A stretch of 64,000 nucleotides of DNA from Halochromatium sp. (GTDB lineage: Bacteria; Pseudomonadota; Gammaproteobacteria; Chromatiales; Chromatiaceae): contig POWB01000001.1 of NCBI GenBank assembly GCA_010912705.1, forward strand, positions 124,001-188,000. Direction: 5' to 3'. Below the pieces are notes generated by a model that was not told the origin of the DNA, searched no databases, and worked only from the letters and a program-made list of their open reading frames with translations. Position numbers and translations under genes: made by a program. Below, piece by piece: positions 8,405 to 19,380 of this stretch; the first letter of the stretch is position 1, and every line of letters starts with the position of its first letter.

Positions 8405-9469
8405 TCAATCCCAGGGTGGGCGATCTTCGGTCTCCGCAGCCCCTGAAGCCTGATCCGATACCGCAGCCTCTGCCGACCTCGAGCTAGGCTCAAGTTGAGA
8501 CTCCGGCATCGGCTCGCTCGGCCTCTGGACATCGGCCCCGAGCATTCCCGCTGGAGCGGCAATGGGCCGCTCGGACAAGACATCGAACTCCTCGCAAAGC
8601 CGCGCCAGCACTGCGCGTAGCTCAAGCGAGAGTAGCGCCAGCTCGGCATCTAAGCGCGCGCCCTCATCATCGGCATCGCCGGTATCGAGCTCATTCGTCA
8701 CCTCATCGGCAAAGCGCAGACGCTTAAGGCTCAGATCCTCGCCCAGCAGCAACGAAAGTCGCTCCTTCCAGTTGATACCAATGCTCACCGCGCGCTTGCC
8801 AGTGTCCAGATGATTGCGAATCTCCGGCGCGCTCAGATCCTGCCCCCGGCAACGCACCGTCGAGCGTGCATCCTCGGCATCCTGTAGCACACAAGAATCT
8901 TCCAACTCAATGCCCTCGGCGGCCTGGCCGGAGCGTATCCAGTTGCTCAGGCGCTCAGCGGCGATGACCTGTGGCTCCAGCGGTTTGACCGGGAAGCTGC
9001 CCAGGCTCTCGCGGAGCAACGCCAGCAGTTCTTCAGCGGCTTTGTCGCTACCAGCGTCGATCACCACCCAGCCTTCTGCGGCATCGATGTAGGCGCGCAC
9101 CAGTCGCGAGCGGGTGAAGGCCTTCGGCAGCATCTCGGCCAGCAGCTCTTCGCGCAGCTGGGTGCGCTCGCGCCGGGCGACCTCGCGCATCTCGGCCTGC
9201 TCGATCTCGGCGACACGCTCCGCCACCGCCTCGGTCACCACTGAGCCCGGTAGCAGTCGCTCTTGCCGGCGCATCGCGACCAGATGCACCTTACCGACCG
9301 TATGCACCAGCATCTCGGCCTTGGGCCCAAGCGGTGCGGTCCAGCCCATGGTCGCCGTCTCGACCGGACCACAGGGGCGGAAGCGGCGCTCACCCAACTG
9401 CGCATGCAGGCCCATCTGATCCAGCTCAAACGGCACCTGAAGCCGATACACCTTGGCGTTCTTGAACAC
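8405..9469 (-). CDS. rdgC: Recombination-associated protein RdgC
   Basis: 354 residues from a GTG start with GGAGG upstream. It aligns along its length with RdgC: FKNAKVYRL at the N-terminus, RFRPCGP..TMGW at about 29-43, LLPKAFTRSRLVRAYID, SLGSFPVKPL, LSNWIRSGQAAEGIEL and LKRLRFADE. RdgC forms a ring-shaped dimer that binds DNA and restrains RecA. It is about 50 residues longer than E. coli RdgC because of an acidic, Ala/Ser-rich tail. Its stop lies next to the palindromic element, whose insertion may have supplied the last residues. Confidence 0.95.
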   Translation of the reverse strand: MFKNAKVYRLQVPFELDQMGLHAQLGERRFRPCGPVETATMGWTAPLGPKAEMLVHTVGKVHLVAMRRQERLLPGSVVTEAVAERVAEIEQAEMREVARRERTQLREELLAEMLPKAFTRSRLVRAYIDAAEGWVVIDAGSDKAAEELLALLRESLGSFPVKPLEPQVIAAERLSNWIRSGQAAEGIELEDSCVLQDAEDARSTVRCRGQDLSAPEIRNHLDTGKRAVSIGINWKERLSLLLGEDLSLKRLRFADEVTNELDTGDADDEGARLDAELALLSLELRAVLARLCEEFDVLSERPIAAPAGMLGADVQRPSEPMPESQLEPSSRSAEAAVSDQASGAAETEDRPPWD

Positions 9470-9608
9470 AGCCGAACCTCCGCAAAAAGCCCGGCATTAT
9501 GAACCTCGCCGCGTTCCGCGCAAGTGATTTCGAGAAAGAACCCAACTGATGCGGTCCGCACCCGCCGATGGCTAGGCCCGCGGCAACTGCGATGGACGAT
9601 GATTCAAC

Positions 9609-10319
9609 TCAAGATGGCAGCTCGCTGGCCGGATCATCGCCCGCGGGATCGGCGGATGCCTGACTCAACGCAGCTCGGTACGCACGCATCGCCGCCGAGG
9701 TGGTGTCATCGCCGTCGAGAAAACGCTCGAGCAGCCTCAGATCGAGATCGGGCAGGATCTCACTGGTTGCGAGCGGTTGGTACTGCTCATCGCGCCAAAC
9801 ATAGGGCGTCAATCGCGCGCGCTGCCAGATCCAGACCTCCGCAACGCCGAGCCGGTGATACAGATCGAGCTTGTCGATCCCGCCCGAGGTCCAGATCACC
9901 TCGATGGCAAGATGGGGCCGCTCAAGTGAGTTGTCGGTGCCAAAGATGTAGCACTCGTCTGGCTCCAAGCCCGCCTCTTTGGCCGCTTCCTTGAGCGTCC
10001 AGCTGCCAAGGGTGGTGAAATCGATATCGCGCTCCTGGCAATAGACCTCGACGAGGCGACCGATGAGCGATTTGATCCGTTCATGATGCGAGGATGGGCT
10101 CATGATTTCGATGGTTCCGCAGTCATAGGCGATTCTCGGCGACGATTTTTCGCCACGCATGGCTAGAACGCGCTCGAAATCGTCCCAGCTGGCCTGCCGC
10201 AAGACAACGCGGTGGTCTTCGATCGCGGCATCAGCCAGCAGGTCGGCCGGAATCGCCAGATGAGCAACCCGAGTCTTGACCGGCGGCTGCGGAATCATTG
10301 GTCGGACATGCACTGACAT
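9609..10319 (-). CDS. Uma2 family (DUF820) endonuclease-like protein
   Basis: 236 residues. A PD-(D/E)xK-like core is seen in SSHHERIKSLIGRLVEVYC, GLEPDECYIFGTDN, HLAIEVIWTSGGIDKLDLY and VAEVWIW, typical of Uma2 proteins, which are expanded in cyanobacteria and some Chromatiaceae. The role is unknown; a nuclease activity is assumed from the fold. The Ala/Pro-rich C-terminal tail is unremarkable. It lies alone between rdgC and amrS, both on the same strand. Confidence 0.85.
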   Translation of the reverse strand: MSVHVRPMIPQPPVKTRVAHLAIPADLLADAAIEDHRVVLRQASWDDFERVLAMRGEKSSPRIAYDCGTIEIMSPSSHHERIKSLIGRLVEVYCQERDIDFTTLGSWTLKEAAKEAGLEPDECYIFGTDNSLERPHLAIEVIWTSGGIDKLDLYHRLGVAEVWIWQRARLTPYVWRDEQYQPLATSEILPDLDLRLLERFLDGDDTTSAAMRAYRAALSQASADPAGDDPASELPS

Positions 10320-10412
10320 GGCTGATCACCCTTGACGCTGTTGGCTACAACAAACACAGCTTAGCCGCTCGTCCGGCATCCATGCCACTCGCGCTTGCGC
10401 TTGCCCTTGCCC

Positions 10413-11537
<1,125 letters not shown>

Positions 11538-11672
11538 GCGCCTCCATCGTTTGCGCTGAAGCCTCGCGCTTTCTTGACTAAAATTGTAGTAGGAATGCTG
11601 GTCAAGGGTTACCGTGAAGCAAGGGGGGCGACCGGCCCCAGCATTGCTTGAGGTCCAATTGCGCGAGGTAAG

Positions 11673-12485
11673 ATGACAATGATGCAAAGGGTACAAGCAC
11701 CGGCCGTCGCCGGCCTCTTCTACACAGCCGATCCACAACAGCTGAACACCGAGGTACGGGGCTTCGTCGCCGAGGGCGTTGCCCGGGCCGGCGGCAAACC
11801 GCTGCCGCGCCCCAAGGCGCTCATCGTGCCGCATGCGGGCTATGTCTACTCAGGCTCCATCGCTGGCAGCGCTTACGCGGCCATTGCCGAGCAGGCCGCT
11901 CAAATCGAGCGGGTGCTGATCCTAGGGCCACCGCATCGGTTCCCGGTGCGAGGGCTGGCCACCAGCAGTGCCGATGCCTTCGAGACCCCGCTCGGCCGGG
12001 TGCCAGTCGATCAGGAGGCGATCGAGCGCCTGCTCGCCGATTACCCGCAGGTTCAGCGTCTCGATCTGGCCTTCGACGGCGAGCACTGCATCGAGGTGCA
12101 GCTGCCCTTCCTGCAGGTTCTGCTCGATCGCTTCAGCATCGTCCCACTGCTGGTCGGCAGCAGCCAGCCCCAGCAGGTCGCTGAGGTGCTGGAGCCCTTC
12201 TGGAGCCAGGACGATAGCCTGATCCTGATCAGCTCCGATCTCAGTCACTACCTGGATTATGCAGCGGGGCAGGCCCTCGATGCGCGCACCTCAGAGGCCA
12301 TCTTGAGCCTAGAATCTGAACGGATCGGCCCAGAGCAGGCCTGCGGGCGCAATGCCATCGCCGGCCTGCTGCAGTTGGCTAAGGCGCAGCATGCTGAGGC
12401 ACGGCTGCTCGACCTGCGCAGCTCGGGTGATACCGCAGGACCACGCGATCGCGTGGTAGGCTATGGCGCCTATGAACTCGCTTGA
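11673..12485 (+). CDS. amrB: AmmeMemoRadiSam protein B (MEMO1 family)
   Basis: 270 residues. MEMO1-family blocks are present: AVAGLFYTADP, ALIVPHAGYVYSG, ILGPPHR, DGEHCIEVQLPFLQ and ISSDLSHYLDY. MEMO proteins resemble extradiol dioxygenases and carry a metal site built from His and Cys residues such as those in PHAGY, EHCIE and DLSHY. It overlaps the AMMECR1 gene by 23 bases, indicating co-translation. The bacterial function is unknown, but the linkage of all three partners here is complete. Confidence 0.93.
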   Translation: MTMMQRVQAPAVAGLFYTADPQQLNTEVRGFVAEGVARAGGKPLPRPKALIVPHAGYVYSGSIAGSAYAAIAEQAAQIERVLILGPPHRFPVRGLATSSADAFETPLGRVPVDQEAIERLLADYPQVQRLDLAFDGEHCIEVQLPFLQVLLDRFSIVPLLVGSSQPQQVAEVLEPFWSQDDSLILISSDLSHYLDYAAGQALDARTSEAILSLESERIGPEQACGRNAIAGLLQLAKAQHAEARLLDLRSSGDTAGPRDRVVGYGAYELA

Positions 12486-13077
12486 TCCGCCACCCCCGTC
12501 CCCACCGCCACTCGAATCATCGCTTGATCCGAGCGCGCGGCAGCGCCTGCTCGAGATTGCTCGCCAATCGATTCGACAGGGCCTCGAGCTGGGGCATGCG
12601 CTGCAGCTGGTCGCCGAGCAGGAGGCGCCAGCCCTTCAGGCCAAGCGCGCAAGCTTCGTCACACTTGAGCGCCAGGGCCGGCTGCGCGGTTGTATTGGCC
12701 ATCTAGAAGCGGTCACCGCCCTCGCCTGCGACGTCGCTGAGAACGCCTATGCCGCTGCCTTCCGCGACCCACGCTTCGCGCCACTCTCCGCCCAGGAGTT
12801 CGATGACCTTGAGGTCCACATCTCGGTGCTGACGCCGTCGCAGCCGATGGCGTTCAGCAGCGAGGCCGAGCTGCTCGCGGCGATCGAGCCTGGTATCGAT
12901 GGGCTGATCCTCAGCGAGGGCAGTCGGCGTGGGACCTTCCTGCCATCGGTCTGGGAACAGCTGCCCAATCGCGAGGACTTCCTGCGCCACCTGAAGCAGA
13001 AGGCAGGGCTAGCCCCGGATCATTGGTCGCCGCAGATCCAGGTGGCCCGCTACCGCACCGAATCCTTTGGCGACTGA
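12463..13077 (+). CDS. amrA: AmmeMemoRadiSam protein A (AMMECR1 domain)
   Basis: 204 residues. The AMMECR1 core is seen as ASFVTLERQGRLRGCIGHLE, FRDPRFAPLS, DLEVHISVLTPSQPM and FLPSVWEQLPNREDFLRHL. RGCIGH is the family's most conserved block. The start could be ATG 12463 or 12472; both lie inside the end of the Memo gene. It is the last of the three-gene set, followed after 27 bases by the CNNM transporter. Confidence 0.92.
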   Translation: MAPMNSLDPPPPSPPPLESSLDPSARQRLLEIARQSIRQGLELGHALQLVAEQEAPALQAKRASFVTLERQGRLRGCIGHLEAVTALACDVAENAYAAAFRDPRFAPLSAQEFDDLEVHISVLTPSQPMAFSSEAELLAAIEPGIDGLILSEGSRRGTFLPSVWEQLPNREDFLRHLKQKAGLAPDHWSPQIQVARYRTESFGD

Positions 13078-13104
13078 TCGCACCCCGTCCAGCCACGCAT
13101 CATC

Positions 13105-14415
13105 GTGAACGAGATCCCGCTGTCCGTCCTCTTCGCCTCGCTCGGCCTGCTCTTGCTGCTGTCCGGCTTCTTCTCCGGCTCCGAGACTGCCCTGATGACG
13201 CTGAACCGCTATCGGTTACGGCATCAGGCCGAGCAAGGCAAGCACGGCGCCATCCTTGCCCAACGTCTGCTCGACCGCCCCGATCGACTGATCGGCCTGA
13301 TCCTGCTCGGCAACAACTTCGTCAACATCCTCGCCTCCTCGCTCGCCACGGTGATCGCACTGCGCCTCGGCGGCGAAGGCGCCATCGCTGCGGCTGCCGG
13401 CCTGCTGACGCTGATCATCCTGATCTTCTCCGAGGTCACCCCCAAGACCCTCGCCGCGTTGCATCCAGAGCGTATCGCCTATCCGGCCGCGTACATCTAC
13501 GCGCCCTTGCTGAAGCTGCTCTATCCGATCGTCGCCGCCGTCAATCTGATCACCAATGGCCTACTGCGCCTGATGGGCGTGCGGCCACAGTCGGGTCAGG
13601 GCCAAGCCCTCAGCCGCGAGGAGTTGCGCACTGTGGTCACCGAGGCCGGCGCGATGATCCCGCAGCAGAGCCGCGACATGCTCATCGCCATCCTTGATCT
13701 CGAGAACGCCACGGTCGAGGAGATCATGATCCCGCGCAACGAGGTCGAAGGCATCGACCTGCAAGATCCACCTGACGAGATCATCGCCGCCATCCGCCGC
13801 GCCAATTACACTTTATTGCCGCTGTTTGACGGTAGCTTCGACAACCTGGTTGGCCTCATCCATTCACGCACCGCGATGCATGCGCTCCTTGAGCACGGCA
13901 TCGGTCGTGGTCAGCTGGATAAAGATTATCTGCGCTCAATCGCACGCGAGCCCTACTTTGTCCCCGAGGGTACCCACCTCTATCAGCAGCTCGTGAATTT
14001 CCAACGCGCCCGCCAGCGGGTTGGGCTCGTCGTCGATGAGTACGGCGATTTCCAGGGTCTGATTACCCTCGCGGACCTGCTCGAAGAGATCGTCGGCGAG
14101 TTCACGACCGACCCCGCCGACGCCTATCCCGATATCCATCGCAGTGACGATGGCAGCCTGCTGATCGACTGCACCATCACCATTCGTGAGCTAAACCGGG
14201 CCATGCGCTGGTCGCTACCGACCCGTGGGCCTAAGACCCTCAATGGCCTGATCCTCGACTATCTCGAGACCATCCCCGAGCCCGGCACCAGTCTTAAACT
14301 ACGCGGCTACCCACTCGAGATCATCCAAGCCGATGATACGGCGGTAAAGACAGTGCGCTATCGCAAGGCACCAAGCCGAGGCCCCAGCAAAACGGATACA
14401 AAAACCCCGACCTGA
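13105..14415 (+). CDS. CNNM/CorB-type (HlyC/CorC family) membrane transporter
   Basis: 436 residues from GTG 13105. Layout: a DUF21 transmembrane domain (about 1-165) with FFSGSETALMTLNR, LGNNFVNILASS and FSEVTPKTLAA; a CBS pair (about 190-325, including TVEEIMIPRNEVEGID and VGLVVDEYGDFQGLITLADLLEEIVGE); and a C-terminal CorC domain (about 340-420). Members such as CorB/YfjD are linked to magnesium or cobalt efflux. It follows the Amr genes at short distance but is convergent with the SirB1 gene. Good family call; the ion is unproven. Confidence 0.9.
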   Translation: MNEIPLSVLFASLGLLLLLSGFFSGSETALMTLNRYRLRHQAEQGKHGAILAQRLLDRPDRLIGLILLGNNFVNILASSLATVIALRLGGEGAIAAAAGLLTLIILIFSEVTPKTLAALHPERIAYPAAYIYAPLLKLLYPIVAAVNLITNGLLRLMGVRPQSGQGQALSREELRTVVTEAGAMIPQQSRDMLIAILDLENATVEEIMIPRNEVEGIDLQDPPDEIIAAIRRANYTLLPLFDGSFDNLVGLIHSRTAMHALLEHGIGRGQLDKDYLRSIAREPYFVPEGTHLYQQLVNFQRARQRVGLVVDEYGDFQGLITLADLLEEIVGEFTTDPADAYPDIHRSDDGSLLIDCTITIRELNRAMRWSLPTRGPKTLNGLILDYLETIPEPGTSLKLRGYPLEIIQADDTAVKTVRYRKAPSRGPSKTDTKTPT

Positions 14416-14457
14416 GTCCAACCCTCACACTCACCACTCACCACGCACAAGATGCGC

Positions 14458-15297
14458 TCAATGCAAGCGCATTGGCTCACCCCCCAGCTCATCGATAATC
14501 CGTGTGACAGCAGCAATCTGCTCGGCATCATCGGAGACTTCAACGAAGCGGCGTAGATCGCCAAGCGCCGCTGGTGCATAGTCGAGATCGCGATAGAGCA
14601 AGCCGCGCTCACGCAGCTCATCAGGCAGATTCGGTGCCAGCGTCAGTGAAGCCGTCAGTGCCGCAAGCCGATTGACGCGCTCACCACGATCGCGATAGAT
14701 ACCGGTCAGATTACGCAGCATGCGCACCAGGATCTCGCGCTTGGTTGCCGGGCGCAGCAGCGCTGGATGGCTGCGGATACTCAGGGTGCCTTGGCCATAG
14801 AGATCGGCCAAACGTTGATCCAGCTCGGACTCCGGCAGCGCGACCCCACCGGCATAGGCATCCAGCATCAAGGCCGTATCGCCACGGCCAATGCGAACCA
14901 GGAAATGGCCCGGAAATCCGACCCCATAGGCCGGCAGACCTAGGCGAGCGGCGATCTCGATATAGAGCACCGAGAGCGTGATCGGAATCCCAAGCCGGCG
15001 GCTCAGCACCTGATCGAGGAAGCTATTACGCGGGTCGTAGAAGTCCTCTTGGTTGCCGGCGAAGCCTAACTCCTCGAACAGGAACTGATTGAGTGCCCTC
15101 ACCTGATCGAACAGATCGGTCTGCGGGAGCACCTGTGCGCTGGCCGCGCTCGCCAACTGCTTCAAAGCTGATAGGGTCTCGTCGACGGCCAAATCCTGTT
15201 GAAATAGGCCACTCACCGTCAGCGCCGCAGCGGCTAGATCGATCCCGTCATCGGGCTGTCGTGCGAGCTGTGCGAAGGCTTGCTGTGCATTGGTCAT
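14458..15297 (-). CDS. SirB1 family protein (transglutaminase-like plus TPR)
   Basis: 279 residues from ATG 15297, preceded by CAGGAG; a TTG six codons upstream is less likely. The N-terminal transglutaminase-like domain shows DPRNSFLDQVLSRRLGIPITLSV and GVGFPGHFLVR, and the C-terminal part carries TPR-like helices. SirB1 proteins are conserved near prmC/hemK in many proteobacteria and have no settled function. Here it stands between the CNNM gene (convergent) and cysZ (divergent). Confidence 0.87.
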   Translation of the reverse strand: MTNAQQAFAQLARQPDDGIDLAAAALTVSGLFQQDLAVDETLSALKQLASAASAQVLPQTDLFDQVRALNQFLFEELGFAGNQEDFYDPRNSFLDQVLSRRLGIPITLSVLYIEIAARLGLPAYGVGFPGHFLVRIGRGDTALMLDAYAGGVALPESELDQRLADLYGQGTLSIRSHPALLRPATKREILVRMLRNLTGIYRDRGERVNRLAALTASLTLAPNLPDELRERGLLYRDLDYAPAALGDLRRFVEVSDDAEQIAAVTRIIDELGGEPMRLH

Positions 15298-15466
15298 CAG
15301 GTTTGCTCCTGGCAAAAGGCATCATGCGGCATCGGCGCGCGACAGCGAAGCAAAGGCCCGGGCTCGACTCAGATTCAGAGGCCGCTGTCTCGCGAGACCG
15401 ACGCGCGCCAAGCAAGTCTATAGAATGCGGTGTTTAACCGATTAACGAAACCCCGGCGAGGTCTTG

Positions 15467-16204
15467 ATGTCTTCGAATCCGCTGCGCGGTGCCACCTACA
15501 TGCTCGATGGGCTGCGCCTGATCACCCGCCCCGGCCTCAGACGTTTTGTCATCATCCCCCTGCTGGTCAACATCGGCGTCTTTGCCGGTGCCATCTGGTA
15601 TGGGCTAAGCCGCTTCGAGTCGGCGCTCGGCTGGATGGAGCAGCAACTGCCAAGCTGGCTGCACTGGCTCGATTGGCTACTCTGGCCCATCTTTGTACTG
15701 GCCCTGCTGATCATCGTCTTCTACAGCTTCACGCTGGTCGCCAATCTCATCGCCTCACCGTTCAACGGGCTCCTCGCCGAAAAAGCGGAGGCCATCATCA
15801 CCGGACGCTCTGTCGATGCGCCCATCGACTATCAGAAGCTGATCAAGGAACTGCCTGTCATCCTCTGGGATGAGGTCAAGAAGATCCTCTATGCGCTGAT
15901 CTGGACCATCCCGTTCTTGATCCTGGCGCTGATGGTGCCAGTGATTGGCCCGCTGATCTGGTTCTTGTTCACAGCTTGGATGCTGGCAGTCCAATATAGC
16001 GATTTTCCGATGGGCAACCACGGCCTGCTGTTCCGCGACCAGCGCGCCCGCTTGCGCCAGCGCCGCTTGACCGCACTCAGCTTTGGCTCGGCCGCTGCTG
16101 CGCTGACCATGATCCCTGTGCTCAACTTCGTCGTCATGCCCGCCGCCGTTGCCGGCGCGACCCTCATGTGGGTCAAGGCCTTCAATACCAGCAGTCCAGA
16201 CTGA
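15467..16204 (+). CDS. cysZ: Sulfate transporter CysZ
   Basis: 245 residues from ATG 15467, with GCGAGG upstream. CysZ blocks: NPLRGATYMLDGLRLI, RFVIIPLLVNIG, NLIASPFNGLLAEK and WMLAVQYSDFPMGNHG. The protein has at least four membrane segments plus reentrant helices. CysZ imports sulfate for cysteine synthesis. No other cys genes are visible nearby. A 169-base divergent region (15298-15466) separates it from the SirB1 gene. Confidence 0.92.
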   Translation: MSSNPLRGATYMLDGLRLITRPGLRRFVIIPLLVNIGVFAGAIWYGLSRFESALGWMEQQLPSWLHWLDWLLWPIFVLALLIIVFYSFTLVANLIASPFNGLLAEKAEAIITGRSVDAPIDYQKLIKELPVILWDEVKKILYALIWTIPFLILALMVPVIGPLIWFLFTAWMLAVQYSDFPMGNHGLLFRDQRARLRQRRLTALSFGSAAAALTMIPVLNFVVMPAAVAGATLMWVKAFNTSSPD

Positions 16205-16261
16205 CGACTGCGGGATTGCATGCACCGGGTTTGAACAGCAAGCACCGACACGATTGAGCTG

Positions 16262-16930
16262 ATGCATCACCACCAAGACCCTGCACGAGATCAGAGCCCA
16301 ACGCGCTTTACCATTCTGCTGCTAAGCTTGCTTCTGCTCGCCACAGCGAGCAGCCTTGTACCGGTGGCAATCGGCGCGCTTGCCGGCAACCTGGCATCCT
16401 CGGCAGTGCTCTTAGCTGGCGTCTTCTCGCTCTACCACAACCGCACACTCTTAGTCGTCGGGGTGTTACTGTTGATACCGGCGATGGCGACGCGCTGGGT
16501 CTTCTTCTGGCTCGAAACACCCGCCATGGCGCCGATCTCGCTCAGCTTCTGGCTGCTGTTCAGCGCCTTCAACGTTGGCGCGCTCTTTGTCTATATCCAG
16601 CGCCGTGGTACGCCGACCAATGACACCATCTATGGCGGTATCTGCGTCTATGTACTGATGGGCTACTGCTTCGGTGCCGGCTTCGCGCTGATCGAAACGC
16701 TGAATCCCGGCTCCTTGCACTTTGAGCACGGGGCACCAGAAGGCCTTGTGGCGCTCGAGGTCCAGATGGCCTACTACAGCTTCGTGACATTGAGCACGCT
16801 TGGTTACGGCGATATCACGCCGCTGTCACCGGTCGCCCAATCACTGGCAATGCTTGAGGCGGTGGCCGGGCCAATGTTCGTCGCCGTATTCTTAGCGCGA
16901 TTGGTTGGTGTGCGTACCGCGAAAGATTGA
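16262..16930 (+). CDS. Ion channel with potassium selectivity filter
   Basis: 222 residues with four to six membrane segments and a pore loop containing the filter STLGYGDI (about residues 178-185), followed by a last helix LAMLEAVAGPMFVAVFLARLVG. This is the two-helix Ion_trans_2 pore preceded by extra helices. There is no RCK or cyclic-nucleotide domain, so gating is not evident. A role in potassium flux is inferred from the filter alone. Confidence 0.85.
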   Translation: MHHHQDPARDQSPTRFTILLLSLLLLATASSLVPVAIGALAGNLASSAVLLAGVFSLYHNRTLLVVGVLLLIPAMATRWVFFWLETPAMAPISLSFWLLFSAFNVGALFVYIQRRGTPTNDTIYGGICVYVLMGYCFGAGFALIETLNPGSLHFEHGAPEGLVALEVQMAYYSFVTLSTLGYGDITPLSPVAQSLAMLEAVAGPMFVAVFLARLVGVRTAKD

Positions 16931-16998
16931 CCTGAAGTGCGAGCTGATCTGGAAGATGAACTGCTTGTGATTGAGGGGCACTTGGACAGACGAGAAGA

Positions 16999-19362
16999 AT
17001 GATGGATGCAAGTACCACGACGAGCGCACTCGAGATCCTTCGCCGTACCTTCGGCTACGCCAGCTTCCGCGGCGCGCAAGAGCAGATCATCAGCCATGTC
17101 GTCGGCGGTGGCGATGCACTGGTGCTGATGCCGACCGGCGGCGGCAAATCGCTCTGCTATCAGATCCCAGCGCTGTTACGTGCCGGCACCGGCATCGTCG
17201 TCTCGCCCTTGATCGCCTTAATGCAAGATCAGGTCGACGCCCTGCGACAGCTCGGCCTGCGCGCGGCCTTCCTGAACTCATCGCTGGACCTGGATCAGCA
17301 ACGCCAAGTCGAACAGGCATTGCTCAGCAGCCAGCTCGATCTGCTCTATGTCGCCCCCGAGCGCCTGCTCACCGAGCGCTTTTTGGCGCTGCTCGAGCGC
17401 GCTCAGATCGCCCTGTTTGCGATCGATGAGGCGCACTGCGTCTCGCAATGGGGTCACGACTTCCGGCCCGAATACGTGCAGCTCAATCGTCTGCATGAGC
17501 GCTGGCCGCAGATCCCGCGCATCGCACTCACCGCCACCGCCGATGGCCCAACCCGCAACGAGATCATCAGCCGCCTTCAGCTCGAACAGGCCGGGCACTT
17601 CGTCTCCAGCTTCGATCGACCAAACATCCGCTACCGCATCGTCGAGAAGCAGAGCCCGCGCCAGCAGCTCCTGCGCTTCTTGCGCGAGGAGCACCCGCAA
17701 GATGCCGGCATCGTCTACTGCCTGTCGCGTCGGCGGGTTGAGGAGACCGCCGACTTTCTTGCCGCCCAAGGCTTCAAGGCCCTGCCCTATCACGCCGGGC
17801 TCGATGCCCGCATCCGCCAGGCCCATCAGGCCGAATTCCTGCGCGGCGAGGCGGTGATCATCTGCGCCACCATTGCATTTGGTATGGGCATCGACAAGCC
17901 CGATGTGCGCTTCGTCGCCCACCTGGATCTGCCCAAGAGCATCGAGGCCTACTATCAAGAGACCGGGCGCGCCGGCCGTGATGGGCTGCCGGCCGATGCC
18001 TGGCTGACCTACGGGCTCAGCGATGTCGTCAGCCTCAGACGCTTCATCGAAAATTCCGAGGCCGAGGAGCGTTTCAAGCTGGTCGACCTGCACAAGCTCA
18101 ATGCCCTGCTCGGCCTCTGCGAGACGACCCGCTGCCGCCGTCAGGTGCTGCTCGATTATTTCGGCGAGACCGGCAGCCCGGCCTGCGGCAATTGCGACAC
18201 CTGCCTGACCCCGGTCGCTTGCTACGATGACAGCACGGTCATTGCCCAAAAAGCACTGTCCTGCATCCATCGCACCGAGGAGCGTTTCGGCGCCGCCTAT
18301 CTCACCAATGTACTGCTCGGCAAGGCCGACGAGCGCATGCGGCGCTTCGGGCATGATCGGGTCAGCACCTTTGGCATCGGCACTGAGCTGAGCGCCGACC
18401 AATGGAAGTCGGTCTATCGACAGTTGGTCGCGGCGGGGCTGGCCCAGGTCGATATCGAGGGCCATGGCGGGCTGCGGCTCAACCGTGAGGCCTGCCGGCC
18501 GCTCTTCCGCGGCGAGCAAACGGTCAAGCTGCGTCGCGATCCCGACCGCAAGCGCTCGAGCGCCGAGCGTCGCGCGCCAGCCGCAGCCCCGTCTGATCCC
18601 GAGGCCAATGCGCTCTGGGAGCGTCTGCGCAGCCGCCGTCGGGCGCTCGCCGATGACCAAGGCGTACCACCCTTCCATGTCTTCCCCGACAGCACCCTGC
18701 GCGAGCTGGTCGCTTACCGCCCCCGCAACCCCGATGAGCTGGCGCGGATCAGCGGCGTCGGCGTCGTCAAGCTCGAGCGCTATGGCGAGGCCTTCCTCGC
18801 CGAACTCTTGGCGCACGAGTCCGAGCACGGTCGTCCCGAACACCTGCCACCGCTGCCACCAGAGAAGCTGCGCCCTGAGCGCGGGCGTGATGTCCGAGGG
18901 GGCGCTGGACGAGGCAGTAGCGGCGCTGGAACCGGGTCCAGCAGCTGGGCCGGGACTGCGGCCGGGACTCGAGGTAGGGCCGAAGCTGGCGCGGGCGCGG
19001 GCACTGGCACCGCATACGGTACAACCTCCGGCGGCCGGATCTGGGAAAGCGGCCTCAGCGACACCGTTCGCGAGACCTTGGTACTCGTGCGCGCCGGAGC
19101 CGATATCGACGAGATTGCCCAACAGCGCGCGCTCAAGCCCACCACCGTCTACAGTCATCTCGCGCGCTGCATCGAGCTTGGCGAGCTGCCGTTACGCGAA
19201 GCCGTGTCGTTGTCCGAAGAGGAGTTGAAGACCATCCGCTACGCGCTCGAGCAGATCCCTCCTGATTCGGCAATGGCACTGAAACCGGCCTTCGATGCCC
19301 TGAACGGCGAGTACGACTACGGAGTGCTGCGCTGCGTGCGCGCGGGGATGGATCAGATCTAA
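16999..19362 (+). CDS. recQ: ATP-dependent DNA helicase RecQ with C-terminal extension
   Basis: 787 residues, longer than the usual 600-700. Helicase motifs: GTGIVVSP and [12 protein letters not shown] (Walker A), DEAH in [23 protein letters not shown], and [10 protein letters not shown]. The zinc domain shows [12 protein letters not shown] with CGNCDTC, followed by a winged helix and an HRDC-like domain (about residues 535-610). After a Gly/Ala/Thr-rich linker (about 630-680) comes a helix-turn-helix block ([20 protein letters not shown]) of the HTH_40 type found at the end of some RecQ proteins. RecQ unwinds DNA in repair and recombination. Confidence 0.96.
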   Translation: MMDASTTTSALEILRRTFGYASFRGAQEQIISHVVGGGDALVLMPTGGGKSLCYQIPALLRAGTGIVVSPLIALMQDQVDALRQLGLRAAFLNSSLDLDQQRQVEQALLSSQLDLLYVAPERLLTERFLALLERAQIALFAIDEAHCVSQWGHDFRPEYVQLNRLHERWPQIPRIALTATADGPTRNEIISRLQLEQAGHFVSSFDRPNIRYRIVEKQSPRQQLLRFLREEHPQDAGIVYCLSRRRVEETADFLAAQGFKALPYHAGLDARIRQAHQAEFLRGEAVIICATIAFGMGIDKPDVRFVAHLDLPKSIEAYYQETGRAGRDGLPADAWLTYGLSDVVSLRRFIENSEAEERFKLVDLHKLNALLGLCETTRCRRQVLLDYFGETGSPACGNCDTCLTPVACYDDSTVIAQKALSCIHRTEERFGAAYLTNVLLGKADERMRRFGHDRVSTFGIGTELSADQWKSVYRQLVAAGLAQVDIEGHGGLRLNREACRPLFRGEQTVKLRRDPDRKRSSAERRAPAAAPSDPEANALWERLRSRRRALADDQGVPPFHVFPDSTLRELVAYRPRNPDELARISGVGVVKLERYGEAFLAELLAHESEHGRPEHLPPLPPEKLRPERGRDVRGGAGRGSSGAGTGSSSWAGTAAGTRGRAEAGAGAGTGTAYGTTSGGRIWESGLSDTVRETLVLVRAGADIDEIAQQRALKPTTVYSHLARCIELGELPLREAVSLSEEELKTIRYALEQIPPDSAMALKPAFDALNGEYDYGVLRCVRAGMDQI

Positions 19363-19380
19363 ACCGCAAGTAAACGGCGA

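Noticed and set aside
8131-8487. Charged 118-codon frame (KKRRREEE)
   Set aside because: It is a by-product of the GAAGAA loop and the inverted repeats of the palindromic element.
17278-19158. 626-codon open frame on the minus strand
   Set aside because: It lies wholly opposite recQ, reads as Gly/Ala/Leu-rich sequence without family motifs, and is explained by the codon bias of the real gene.
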